Source: Marasmius tenuissimus (Eukaryota > Basidiomycota > Agaricomycetes > Agaricales > Marasmiaceae). From it: DNA of 64,000 nt. The notes under the pieces were generated by a model. It was given only the letters and a program-made list of their open reading frames with translations, had not been told where the DNA came from and ran no database searches. A program made the translations under genes and the position numbers. Numbering within the stretch: the stretch's first letter is position 1; each line of letters starts with the position of its first letter. Location: positions 4,030,001 to 4,094,000 of the forward strand of contig JAQOTA010000050.1 in the NCBI GenBank assembly GCA_029532415.1. Reading direction: 5' to 3'. Shown here piece after piece: positions 11,901 through 23,400 of this stretch.

Positions 11901-12637
11901 TCCTCTCCGTTCCCCTTTCCATCTACTTGGATGGGATGTCAACAGCGGGCAAGCACGTAGAGGTCGCGGAAGTTTGGAAGACATTCCAAAGCAAAGGGCT
12001 ATATTTCGACTCGAATAACTGGAACCACCTGCTCGTTGCTTTGCTTCGCGCCGGAGAGGTTTATCGTGCCTTCCAGGTCGCCGAGAAGGTTATCTTCCCT
12101 TATCAGGAGCACGCGCTAGCAATGCACCTCGAACGTGACACATCCCCCTCGTCTCCCCTTTATTTCGAAGAGGACAGTGATTCGGAGGAGGTCATGACGG
12201 TCACCTCAGATACTCGTAACCAATTGGGAACGCATCGAGAACGTATGCACCGCCGAAACGAGCGTCGACTCGATGGGCTTCTCCAGCTGGAGTACAACAA
12301 CGACGACTTCGGAAAGGACTTTGCTGAGCCGCTACATGCATTGTTCCAAGTCTCACCGGCATGGAATGTTTGGCGTATACATCCCGTTGGTGTCCGGTCC
12401 CTGATATGGGCTTTTAATTCCCTTCGACACGGCCGGATCGTTACTCCTGTTGGGACCTCTCCTCCTGACATGGATCCCACCAAGGAGTGGGATATGGCGC
12501 AGGAGCTTCTAGCAAAGATTACAGGGGAATGTCCTCGCGTGTGCGAACTCGTCCGGACACAGAGCAAACGTCTCCTTCGCAGACTCGGAAAGAACTTTTA
12601 CAACATGCGGTTCAACACATTCGGCAATAGAGAGTAG
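8987..12637 (+). CDS. Mitochondrial pentatricopeptide repeat (PPR) protein
   Basis: Exon 8987-9248 and the very long exon 9306-12637 join in phase to 1197 residues. The N-terminus (MLEPVAAVIFNTVL...) is hydrophobic, then basic and low in acidic residues, consistent with mitochondrial import. From about residue 350 there are tandem ~35-residue helical pairs of the PPR type, for example LFHYSVVIYSYARKGDVEGL, DAHVYTMLVQAFASRGDLDS, DATSYSVLVNCFVKGKSE. PPR proteins bind organellar RNA and help processing, stability or translation. Which transcript is targeted cannot be told. An acidic linker (EEDSDSEEV) lies near ~1030. The ATG at 8858 is in frame, but the MLEP start fits fungal PPR N-termini better. 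A single small 5' intron is odd for this intron-dense region. Confidence 0.9.
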
Positions 12638-12821
12638 TAGTACACAAAGCGGTTCGTGGTTAGGAAATCTTTACATTACAAGACAGCAATTAACAGGCAG
12701 ACTAGGAACATACATATGTAATTGGTGCAATGAAACTCGAGCTGATAAGAATAAAATACAATCTCCTTCGGTTGGACTGGCGTTGTGCGCATATCTACGT
12801 CTAGAGTTCTCAGCAATAAGA

Positions 12822-14810
12822 TCAAGCTCCATCAGAATCCTCCGAATCAGAATCGTCTCTTCGGCGGCGTTTGCCCGACGATCCATTACGGTTGCGCTAA
12901 ATGTGCAGGAGGCTTTAGTCGAGGCCGGGATCATGCGTAGGGAATGCATACCAGGGGGAGTTTCTGCCCTTGGTTTCCGAACGCGATCGAGAGGGCAGTG
13001 GTATCTGTAAAGGGGACCAGTTATCAGTACGTGTCAGGCGGAGAAAGGTGTGATAGAGTGTGATAGAATGTGTATCTTAGATAGAGGTGAAGGCAAAGTA
13101 CATACCTGGCACTCCTGGAAAACGCTTGGCTGAAAAAACCGTGAAGGGCTCCGTAAACGTTTGAGCTAGCACAGGAGAAAACTCGGTGTGAATTCGGAGG
13201 GAGCCTGGCTCTGGAGCTGGAGGTCTGGAAAAGACATTCGTGGCCCAGTCAGCTTTCATGTTCACTAGGCGAGAATTGTTTTAGTTCAGTACTTACGCCC
13301 CAACGTTCATCAGTCGCATACGTAGACGGAATGTTCCTGGATCACAACACCGTCAGCATGTCGTCAAGCGATTGAAAGAGATGAGTTTGTTCGTCAATCA
13401 ACGTTTCAATGATCACACTTGCCTTCTGTTCGCACGGATAGATCCTGAAAGAGGAAGAAAATCCCAGGCTTGCGGTGTTCGTCCAAAAGCCTAGTTGCGT
13501 TTGCCGATAAAGGTCCAACCAGCGTGCGGGTGTATGTATGGCGAGGGAGCGGATAGGTATGAGTTGGTATCGGCGGGTTTTGTTGCGGAGCAGAAGACGT
13601 TTGGTAGTATGCCTGATGTGCGGGTTGTTGGGGGTATTGGGCATACATCGAGGCATCGTATTGTGGAATAAACCCATCCTGCGCATAGCTTTGGGGTTGC
13701 TGTTGAGCAGGCCAGGCAGAGGTATCGCGGCCACCATTCGAGGAACGAAGGGATGGGTCAATGGATTGGTTGGGGAACCCGTCCAGTGCGGGTAAACAAG
13801 ATAGGTCCGGTTGAGCCCAGGGTTCGTTAGTATTGGTTCCTGTCCCCTGGGTGTTATTGTTGTCTGAGCGATTGAATGCGTTGATGGACGGTAAAACTGG
13901 TGGAGGATACTGAGTATTGCGGTCAACCTGGCCAGGTGAAGGATAACCCCAGGTTGGATGATTTGTCGTTGGTGAGTAAGATGTGGGAGTATCTGGAACG
14001 GTCGATGAATTCTGGGGACTATAGAATCCCTGATTGTTATTCTCGGGAATGAACCCTGTGCCAGAGGGTGTCAGGATCGAGGTTGTGGAACCATTCCCCT
14101 GGAGAAAGCAATTGAGAGATGACAAAAGCAGTCCAGGTTCCGACAGACGTACAGTGTCATCATTCGAGCGGTAATGGGACGGTGTGGGCGTTGACCTTGA
14201 AACTGGCGTTTGGTGACCGGACCCCCGTTGTTGCGCAGAGACGCTGGCTCCTCTTCGGCGGGGCTTGGTCGTATGAGTAGGTATGTAGCGGTCAGCCGAG
14301 GATGGGTGTAAGACGAGGTTCATTTCTTGTTTGCCGTCCGCAGACCACAAATCGACAGTCACCACAAAAAACGAACAATCTACGTCGCTGTCGACAAGTT
14401 AGAGATTCAAGTAAACGATAAAGTTAGAGCTCAATGTACGCACTCCACGTCCACAATACTATTGTCATCGCGCTGGACCACCATCTTCGCTACTGCAGCC
14501 GGTGCCAGCGGTCGTCGATCCTAAAGATGTGACGCGACGCGTTGAGTAAAGAGCAGACCGAAGTCTTGGACAAATTGGAACAGACTTTGTCGCCGAACCC
14601 ACACATTCGGGCTCTGAGTGGGTGCTGTATCACTTCCAAGGAATAGCGCCTGGGCATAAGAACCAAAAATAAGGAATATGCTCTGAGTAAAGATTAGGTT
14701 GAGACGCACTTTCGGCCAACCCACTGGCTCCACTGTTCGGGCCCATCTGAGGTATGATGCCTCACTTCTAGGCCGGATTGACGAGGTGCGTTGCTGATAA
14801 ACTGAATCAT
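12822..14810 (-). CDS. velB: Velvet-domain regulator, VelB type
   Basis: Eight exons (14710-14810, 14586-14649, 14444-14520, 13423-14387, 13297-13336, 13106-13224, 12952-13004, 12822-12896) join in phase to 497 residues. The velvet domain is split, as in VelB: first half ~35-115 with RARMCGFGDKDRRPL and VTVDLWSADGKQEMNLV; second half ~365-475 with TLVGPLSANATRLLDE, GIFFLFQDLSVRTEGTFRLR and the end motif FSAKRFPGVPDTTALS. About 245 residues between them are Gln/Pro/Ser/Asn rich and disordered. The C-terminus has a basic KRRRR run (possible nuclear signal) and an acidic tail. Velvet proteins are NF-kB-like DNA-binding regulators of development and secondary metabolism, acting with VeA/LaeA or VosA. 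Intron 13337-13422 needs a GC donor. Confidence 0.92.
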
Positions 14811-16005
14811 GGTTCAAACCAGATATAAACTGGAACCCAAGGAGCGGTTGTCAGCGAAATGAAAGCCCAAGGAACCGGTAAACGTACCTCAAAGTAGTAA
14901 AAAGACAAGGCTCAAGATGAGCAAGAACGAAAAAGGTGGGCGAAATGATTTAGGACTGGGAAGGGAAGGGACCCAAAATTGCTGGAGGTGGGATTTCTTC
15001 AAGCTTTATGTTTCCTTTCGTCAAGAGAGCGTCAAATACAGACGACCCGACACAGTGGTACTGCCAATCAAAGTCAATCTGCAGGGCTTGACTTTGCAGA
15101 ACAATATGGAACTCTCCGAAATGAACTGCTTATTGATTTAGCATTGACAGAAGACCTGAAGAAGGCACTCAGACTAGAAGCGGAGGAGAGAACGCGAAGA
15201 CATTGCGAAGACTCAGACGGACCTTAACGATCTTCATCGTTCACCAGGTGCACAGCCACACGCAGGGTATGACCACAAACTCGGTGGACTCGGAGATGGT
15301 TAACTACAACTACTGATATCGTCGTCAATTGGAGCTCTGTTACCAGCATGTGCGGGCTTGTGTGCCCAAATCGCGGGCTCCGTAGCTCGCTCTTCACGCT
15401 TGCAGGAGGATCATGGGTAATTTCCTTGTGTGCGTGGGCACCGGAGATCGGCAACCCGAGCCGGTACCGGCACACAAACCACCCAGCGACGCCGGAGGGA
15501 AATATTCATGCTAAGAGCTCAGCATTCACCGCGGTCAGAGGCAAGGAAGTTTGATCACCATCTGTTCGAGAATGGTACGTGATTGTACAGAGAATCGATG
15601 TGGCTGCGAGCACCGGCTCGGGGACTCGGAGCAAGGCAGATCAATCAGATAAGATACGCACCTCAATCTAATCACTGCGCCTCTCCTTCTTCCGGCTTGG
15701 CCAACCTTGGCCATGGGATGGCCCGGATGGGTAACTGTGGGCACCCGTAATTCACAACCATTCTGTGAAAATCGCTGGCCTATGAGAAACCTCAACTGCT
15801 CCCATACTTGTGCAATTCATTGATCGGAGACTCGAAAACATGAAACTGTTTGTATTAGCAGGCTGTGGTCTCGTTGGTTGATGAAGATTGTATTGATGAA
15901 TCACCGAACCTCCATCTGAACACGCTCTCACTTGTACTCCCACCACCTCTTGACAGAAGAGCACATCTACCTTAGTCCATCTTCCGTCGATATTTGGGTC
16001 TGACC
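14811..16005. other. 1.2-kb divergent region between velB and the ArfGAP gene
   Basis: It holds the promoters of two divergent genes. A frame at 14979-15227 (+) encodes 82 residues whose second half is an ordered, charged helix-like stretch (DFAEQYGTLRNELLIDLAL, then LKKALRLEAEERTRR). It has no known domain, and no spliced extension was found, so it is left as a possible small gene or relic. The rest has only short frames. Repeated CCGG/GCCGG-rich DNA occurs around 15440-15500. Confidence 0.4.
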
Positions 16006-17543
16006 ATGGATCACAAGAAAATTCTCATGGACCTGTCGAAACGCGAGGATCTCAAGAACAAGATTTGTTGTGATTGCCAGAATTTGAATCCTCAATGGTG
16101 AGTTTACTCTGATTCTACGCTGGAACCACATTGAATTTCTTTCTGAAGGGCGTCTCTGAGGTACTTCGCGGCATCGATTTCGTTTGCAGATTCATCTGAA
16201 TATAATCCAGCTTTGCAATCTTTCTCTGTCTGCAATGCGCCGGGGTTCATAGAGGTTTTGGGGTTCATATCAGGTGTGTTGTCATGTCAGCTCGCTTTTG
16301 CAAGGTTTTGACAATTAAACTACGTTCCAAGTTTTGTGCGCTCGGTATCGATGGACACTTGGCAGGATGAACAAGTCAAGAGAATGCAGGTAGTAACCTA
16401 CACTCAACTTGAGACTGCTCGTCCTTACCAAAAGTCAGATTGGCGGAAACAAACCGTTCAGGGATTTCATGAAAGCTTACACGCCTGTCGAACAAGGAGG
16501 ATACAGCGAATCTTTGAGCTCGTATGATACCTATCACTGTTGGGCTGCCACGCAGTACCGTGAAAAGGTGCGTCACCAGGCTCTCCACGCGTCAATATAT
16601 TGAAAATTGTACACAGTTGGATGCTGAGCTGGCTGGAAAGCCGTGGTCTCCGTCTGCTGCTCCCGAATCCGCCCAAACAAACTCTGGGACCCCCAGTCGT
16701 CCTTCCTCGGCACAGGGATTGCGAAAATCGCGTGCGTCGGGTCGTGCGATGACGGGAAGCTCTCTCCGTAGCGATTCCTCCTCCCCAGCTTCTTTCGGAA
16801 ATGCTTCACCTCGTGGAACACCGGACCCCGCCTCCATCGACCAGAAAACAGCTAATGAAAACTATTTCGCGTCACTCGGGTCGCTTAATGCCAGCCGGCC
16901 AGCTGATTTACCCCCATCGCAAGGTGGTCGCTATCAAGGTTTCGGCAGCACACCGACTCCTGAGACCTCCGACCATCCCTCGTATGGAATGTCATCGAGG
17001 GCGGCGCCATCGCTCGGCGATTTTCAAGAGAACCCCATGGCTGCATTCAGCAAGGGGTGGTCCTTGTTTTCTAGTGCCGTGGTGGGAGCCGGTCGCGCAG
17101 TCAACGAGAATGTCATTCAACCGGGGATGGAGAGGGTTAATGATCCCAACTTCCAATCCAACGTGAGAGGATACCTTACGGAGGCCCAGAAGCGTGCAAT
17201 GGAAGCGGGATCAAGTGCCAACCAGTGGTCGCAACGCCAGTTCGGCGTCGATGTTGCTGGGACTGTCGGTGGTGCTGTGGGACAGGTCAGAGGAGCTGTA
17301 TCTGGCGGTCCGAGGAGCGATGGATATGGGCATCTTGCGATGGAACATGAAGCAGAGACCTCAGCGCTCTACGCGGGAGACGACGACGATTTCTTCAAGG
17401 ACGTCGATCGCCATGACCGCAACCAGCAGAATGGGGCTCATTCTCTGTCCATGGGGTCGTCCAACTCGCAAAAAGCCCAGCAGGCGCCCGCCGCCAAGAA
17501 GAAGAGTGATTGGGACGACGATGATGAATGGAAGGATTTCTAG
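16006..17543 (+). CDS. GCS1: ADP-ribosylation factor GTPase-activating protein (Gcs1/ArfGAP1 type)
   Basis: Six exons (16006-16097, 16149-16160, 16211-16273, 16332-16389, 16439-16567, 16617-17543) join in phase to 426 residues. Residues ~1-125 are the ArfGAP domain: zinc finger CCDC-x16-CLQC with the HRG motif after it (AGVHRGFGVHISFVRSVSMD; catalytic Arg in VHRG context), then KPFRDFMKAY. It stimulates GTP hydrolysis by Arf1 at Golgi/COPI membranes. Residues ~290-345 (NPMAAFSKGWSLFSSAVVGA, AVNENVIQPGMERVNDP) look like the lipid-packing-sensor region of ArfGAP1/Gcs1. The C-terminus ends in the typical DDDDEWKDF. Exon 2 is only 12 nt, but it supplies conserved ASL residues of the zinc finger. 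Confidence 0.93.
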
Positions 17544-17828
17544 ATTAAATGCTGGGATAATACTTCATAGTTACACTGCTACTCCGATTCATATGGAATT
17601 CATTGCCTTTCAATGTTGTGTAACTTGAGTGCTTGAGCTTTGACTGAGTATAGGCTTACAGCCGAGCACTGACAATGCTTGACAATGACGATGTCAAATT
17701 GATCGCTTGGTGGTCCGTGCGCAGAGATGCCAATGGGGAAGCGGGGACGCGGGTCGGAGCTTGCCCAACTCTTCTTCCTCCTCTTCCTTTCCTAAATCTC
17801 CCTGTCGAGGTTGCTCTTACTCTGGAAG

Positions 17829-20258
17829 ATGCGGATGATGATACGGAGCTCGTTGCTCAGAAATGTTGCACAATGGCGCACAACCACAAGAGCCTATCAT
17901 GCTTCAGTCCTGCCTAATCTAATTTCGACCTCCTCGCCCGAGTTCCAAGCAAAAGCCGAATCTATGGATTCACTAGTCGCGGAATTTGAAGCAAAGACAG
18001 CTGAGGCGCGACTGGGAGGTGGAGCGAAGGCTGCAGAAAGAATGCGAAGTAAAGGGAAAAGGCTCCCTCGAGAACGGTCCGTAGACCATTCAACTCGCGT
18101 CGGAATGCAGAAACTAATTCCAGATCTGTGTAGGCTCTCGCTTCTACTTGATCCCCACACACCCTTCCTCGAGCTTTCCTCTTTGGCAGCTCACAATGTC
18201 TACGGCGAACATATACCCGGAGCTGGACTAATTACAGGTATCGGCAGGGTTTCGGGTCGAGAGTGCATGGTGATTGTCAACGACGCGACGGTGAAGGGTG
18301 GATCGTACTACCCATTGACGGTATGTGCTACGGAAATGATGGTTGCCGGAGAGATCTAAGCTTGGTCGTTTCCCGCTCAGGTTAAGAAACAGCTGCGTGC
18401 ACAGGAGATCGCCCGGGAACATGGGCTTCCATGTATCTACATAGGTACGCGCCATTCTAGCACAAAAGTGTACGACTTCTGACTGCTCTCCATGAGGTAG
18501 TTGAATCCGGCGGTGCCGCTCTACCCCATCAGGCCAACGTTTTCCCGGACAAGGAACATTTTGGACGTATATTCTACAATATGGTGAAACAATTCCGCTT
18601 CAGTCGTGGAACCATGCCCACTCACAACCCGGATGCTGATATAGGCACAAATGTCGGCTTTAGGGATACCTCAAATATCGTCCGTCCACGGAATCTCAGT
18701 TGCCGGTTCGTGTCCACGGCTAGATTCTATCCGAACAGGTTAATGGGATTCACTTCTTCAGGAGGAGCGTACGTACCGGCCATGGCTGATGAGAACGTGA
18801 TTGTTCGCAACCAAGGCCGCATTTTCCTCGCCGGACCCCCATTAGTCAAAGCAGCGACTGGTGAGGAGGTTGACGACGAGACCTTGGGAGGCGGGAAGAT
18901 GCATTCGAGTGAAAGCGGTGTAACGGATCATCTGGCAAGAGACGATGAGCACGCTATTGCCATCGTTCGTGGTATCGTGGGTGACCTGGGCAGCGCTGGA
19001 TACAGTGTATCCCAGGTGCGTATCCTAGCTCCGAATCCCGGCTTGAAAACAAGAAACCGACCCTCTCTAGCCCCAAATTCCAGCAGAAGACCCCCTTTAT
19101 TCCGCCACAGATTTACATGGTATAGTCGGCACCGATGTACGACAAGCATTCGACATGCGGGATGTCATTTCAAGAATAGTCGATGGCAGCCGATTCAGGG
19201 AGTTCAAGAAAGAATACGGTCCTACAATAGTAACCGTACGATTGTGCTCATTCGTGGCATGATCTTTTAAAAGATCTGACAGACTCTGATTTGCAGGGAT
19301 TTGCCCATATCCATGGCTACCCAGTGGGGATCATCGCAAACAACGGAATCCTGTTTTCTCCCTCTGCACTAAAAGCAACTCATTTCATACAACTCTGTTC
19401 TCAACGCCAAATTCCCTTGCTCTTTCTCGTCAATGTGACTGGTGCGCACCCTCATTTATCCTGAGAACTCATGTGCTTATCCTGGACGAACAGGCTATAT
19501 GGTGGGATCCAAATCAGAAAAGGGCGGAATTGCCAAGGATGGTTTGTGTTCCATTCTACGCATTACCTGCGAATTCTCACCTCCTTCGTGCTAATGTAGG
19601 TGCCAAGATGGTCCGCGCCGTAGCCTGTGCGGATGTCCCTAAGTTAACCGTGATCGTGGGTGGAAGCTTTGGTGCTGGCAACTACGGTGCGTTGGACCTG
19701 TATATTCGGTTCCTGGTGTACTAATCGTATGAGATATTTTCATAGGAATGGCCGGCCGTGCTGTACGTTGACTTCTTCTCTATGTTTCATGTTTCTTCTC
19801 ACGTCTCCGCAGTATTCTCCCAGGTTCCTGTGGATGTGGCCGGTGCGCATAGTTCATTCTTCCCGTTGTCAGAGCTTAGCACCAAACTTACTGTTTGACA
19901 GAACGCCAAAGTGTCAGTCATGGGATCAGGACAACTATCTCAAGTCATGACCAGTGTTTCTAAGTATGTATTCCTCTCCTTTTACTCGATATGTCCTGGT
20001 CTAACCGCTGGAAACGCAAGGGATCCATCTCAACACGCATCGTTGAAGGCTGAGATCGAAGAGCAGGCGACCGCAATGTACTCGTCTGCACGTCTGTGGG
20101 ACGATGGTATCATCAAACCTACAGATACGCGTGATGTTGTAGGCCTTGGGCTTGCTCTTGCAGCCAGAGGGCCCCACAGACATGGTGGTGGACGTGGTGC
20201 AAACGGAGTTACAACCTGGGACGGAGATGGAAAGGGTTACGGAGTATTTAGGATGTAG
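17829..20258 (+). CDS. MCCC2: Methylcrotonoyl-CoA carboxylase beta subunit, mitochondrial
   Basis: This is the carboxyltransferase half of the biotin enzyme that carboxylates 3-methylcrotonyl-CoA in leucine breakdown (mitochondrial matrix). About 14 exons rebuild the full family sequence. A basic N-terminus ([20 protein letters not shown]) fits a transit peptide. Then come [17 protein letters not shown], the first oxyanion region [17 protein letters not shown] and [15 protein letters not shown]. The second half has [42 protein letters not shown], and [20 protein letters not shown]. The C-terminus is [19 protein letters not shown]. Exon 19746-19762 is only 17 nt. The start is uncertain: ATGs at 17811 and 17835 are in frame. 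The neighbouring ArfGAP stops 285 bp upstream on the same strand, with no functional link. Confidence 0.94.
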
Positions 20259-20358
20259 ACCATCCAAACCGTAGGACGTTTCTGTAGACGTGTAGATATA
20301 GCTATTCTCAGAAGGAATGTAAAATACGTGGTGCTTTGACTTGATATTGGTTATGAGA

Positions 20359-20382
20359 ACGCGTCTTTTTCGAATGTCGCGT
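20359..20382. promoter_or_regulatory. MluI-box (MCB)-like sites upstream of Tof1
   Basis: ACGCGT at 20359-20364 and TCGCGT (reverse of ACGCGA) at 20377-20382 lie 104-127 bp before the ATG of the replication gene. ACGCGT/ACGCGNA are the known targets of the fungal G1/S factor MBF. Use here is inferred. Confidence 0.5.
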
Positions 20383-20485
20383 CACAAGGGTGTGACATCT
20401 CGTGAACGTGACACATCAACCACTTGAACGCGCTCTTCCATCATCTCACCCTCATACCTGTCGCCCTTCTACTCCTCCGAGCATT

Positions 20486-23400
20486 ATGGTTGACTCAGAC
20501 GTCATCGAAATTAGCTCTGAGGACTCAGAACAAGAGAAGGAAGAACATGAAGGAGAAGAACAAGAACAAGAGACAGAAGACCCCGTACGAAAGTTTTTCG
20601 AGCCAATTGTTCGGCGGGTCGTGCATGCCTTGGGTGGTTGGGAAGGAGACGAATACAGACTGGGAGATGAGGCTAGCGGCTGTCTGAAAGACTTGAAGAA
20701 GCTTTGGAGGAAAGATGATACGGACGATGAACGTAGAATCGCGCGCATCTTTTGGGAATCTCGCGTTCTGATGAATGACTTGATCCCGGTATTACTGGTA
20801 ACCGCGGGCAAGGGCATGGTGGAGGACAAGCGGGCCATTGCAGCAGCAGACCTGATCACTGCTATGACATGGCCAATAGATTTGGCGGAAGAACTGAAGG
20901 AATTGGACGACGAGTTGGACCAACGAACGGATTACACTCAGCTTCTACATAGTCACCTCCACTACAAGGCTGCCCTACTGAAACCAGGCGTCATTCAGGC
21001 TTTATTTGGCATTATGATCCCGCCTTTGGTCAAACCTCACAAGGAACGTTCGGAAAGAGACGCGCAGATTGTGAACGTCATTCTACATCTGTTCAGGAAT
21101 CTCGCGTTCATCAAAGATCCGCCTCCCAATGTGAATGTCAGCTCGGACCAGGCTGAATTCTCTGGACTTCAATCGAAGCTCGTCCGTGCACTATCGGAAA
21201 CGCACACCTTGGAGCTATTGCTCACTATCGCAGCGAATGTGGACAAGGACCCCTTGTTCGATAACGTAAATACGTTGATTCTCGAAATACTTTACCTTCT
21301 GCTTCGCGGTGTCAAACCGCCCACGTTGGCCGTCGACCAGAAACAGGTGAGCTGCCACCGTACTACAAAGGTTGTAGGCTAACCGCCATCCAGAAACCGG
21401 CAGATACGTTGAAGAAACTGATAAGGGAGGAAGAAAAGGCTAAGCAGAGATTTGCTCGCCACGCGCCCACAAGACATTCTCGTTTCGGAACGACTATTTC
21501 TGTCCAGCTCAATCCAAACAAGAAGGTCCGGAAGTCCACTGAAGGCGAAACTGAAGCAGGCCCTGAACCTGCGAAGAAGCCTGTTGCCCCGTTCGTTGTC
21601 CACCATCAACAAGGTATCAACCGGGAACTCGGTAGTATATGGGATATGTCGAAACGTCAAAAAGCGAAGAAATCACAGACAGTGGACGAGTTGAGCAAAG
21701 AAGACCATCTCACGGTAGAGGCACGGCTTGCGCTCCAGACGTTTGCCTCAGATTTCCTTGACTCATGTTTCAATCGTGCGTTGTGTTCTATCCGTGCATG
21801 CTCTTAGCGGCTGACGGTGCACCCTCAGCATTCTTATCGACGCTCTTGAAGGACATACGGTCGGAGAAACCCAAGATCACCGAGAAAGACAACTTGCGAC
21901 TCCTCTTCGTGACCAAATGGTTCCTCGAATTTTTCCTCACCATGCGCACGATGTACAGCCAGAAGCTGCAAACAGATAAGACCGATGCTGCTGCACAAGC
22001 GGGTTTGGAGAAGTGGAAGTTTGGTCTAGTTGCTGAAGTGGTCGAGCAGCACTGGATCGTGTGGGTGCTAAAGCGGATGCGTGGTGCTGTTGAAGAGAAG
22101 GTATGACCCGACTTGATATCTACTGTCGAGGAATCCTTATACCCACTCTCGCAGCCAAAATCATGGACGGAGCTGCAAGCCGGGACAGAGTGCCTCACAC
22201 AATTGCTGACGCTGATAGAGGCCATGTCTACCAGTGACATTGACGAAGATCTCCAAGAAGCAGCTGATGTCCTCCAGCATCAATTGGTCTACAGTGGAGA
22301 AGTCCTAGATATCGCCTTCGAAAGTCTTCGGACCTACAAGGAAGGGACGCAATCTCTTGCATATCTCACTTCGAGTATAAACATGGGTTATGTTCTCTTC
22401 AAAGTGTTGGAGCGGTATGTGAAGAAGAGCACCGGAGACATGTATATACGGAAGAAGATGAAGAAAAGAAAGAAGAAGGGTGGGTTCGCATTCTACAGTA
22501 CTTTGCTGCTGTCCTCCTAACCTTCACCGACACGATACAGGTGATGGCGAAGTACCGGAAGAGGAGGATTTACCCCAGCCGGAGGAAGACGTCGTCCATG
22601 AAACGATGTTTACACTTGAAACTTTCGAGATGGTATGACCCAACTCCTCCGTTTTCCTGATTTAGCCATTGAATCGTAGTTTGCGAATAGAAACTTGCGC
22701 AAACTGACATAACACATACACTGTTGGCATACCTCTCTCGATACAAGGAATTTCCCTCGTCCGAAAACATGAAGCGAGTCGTGAGCTTGATGCACAGACA
22801 AGCGGTCCGAGCCAAAGCGGAAGGGCTGTTCTTCAAGGTCAGCTTGCATTTCGTTCCATTCCATACGGTTTGACCGAGAGAATTTAGGTTTCGACGTTGA
22901 CTCTTTTCAAAACTATCCTGAATGACCAACGGTCGCTACCTCGAGACCAACCCCACAAGGACCTTGTTTCTCTGATAAACTATATCCTGCGTCGGTTCTT
23001 CAAGGCAATGCAGGAAGATACATTCCTTGCCATCGAGGTGTGCTTTCTCAGTACACTCCGGATCACACCGTGCAGAAACTGACCTCCTTCATAGGCATTC
23101 TTCCCTAAGAACCGCGGGAACTGGAAGCAGTATTCGAGTTGGGAACCAGAGAAGAAACTCAAGAGGCAGAAAGCGACTGTCGAGGATACCAGGTTCCCGC
23201 CAGAAGTGGAGGTCAAGAAGGGTTATTCCTGGAGTGATCAACTTGGTATAGCCATCGCTGCTCTCGTTGAGGATGATAAGGCGGATCTCGTCAAGTGGCT
23301 GCAAGAGGCAAGTTTTCCTTTGCGTCTTTGCGCGTAGCCGGGCTAAATCTCTTGCAGATCTTGAGCACTGCGATTGGACAGAGGCAGAGAATAATCGAGG

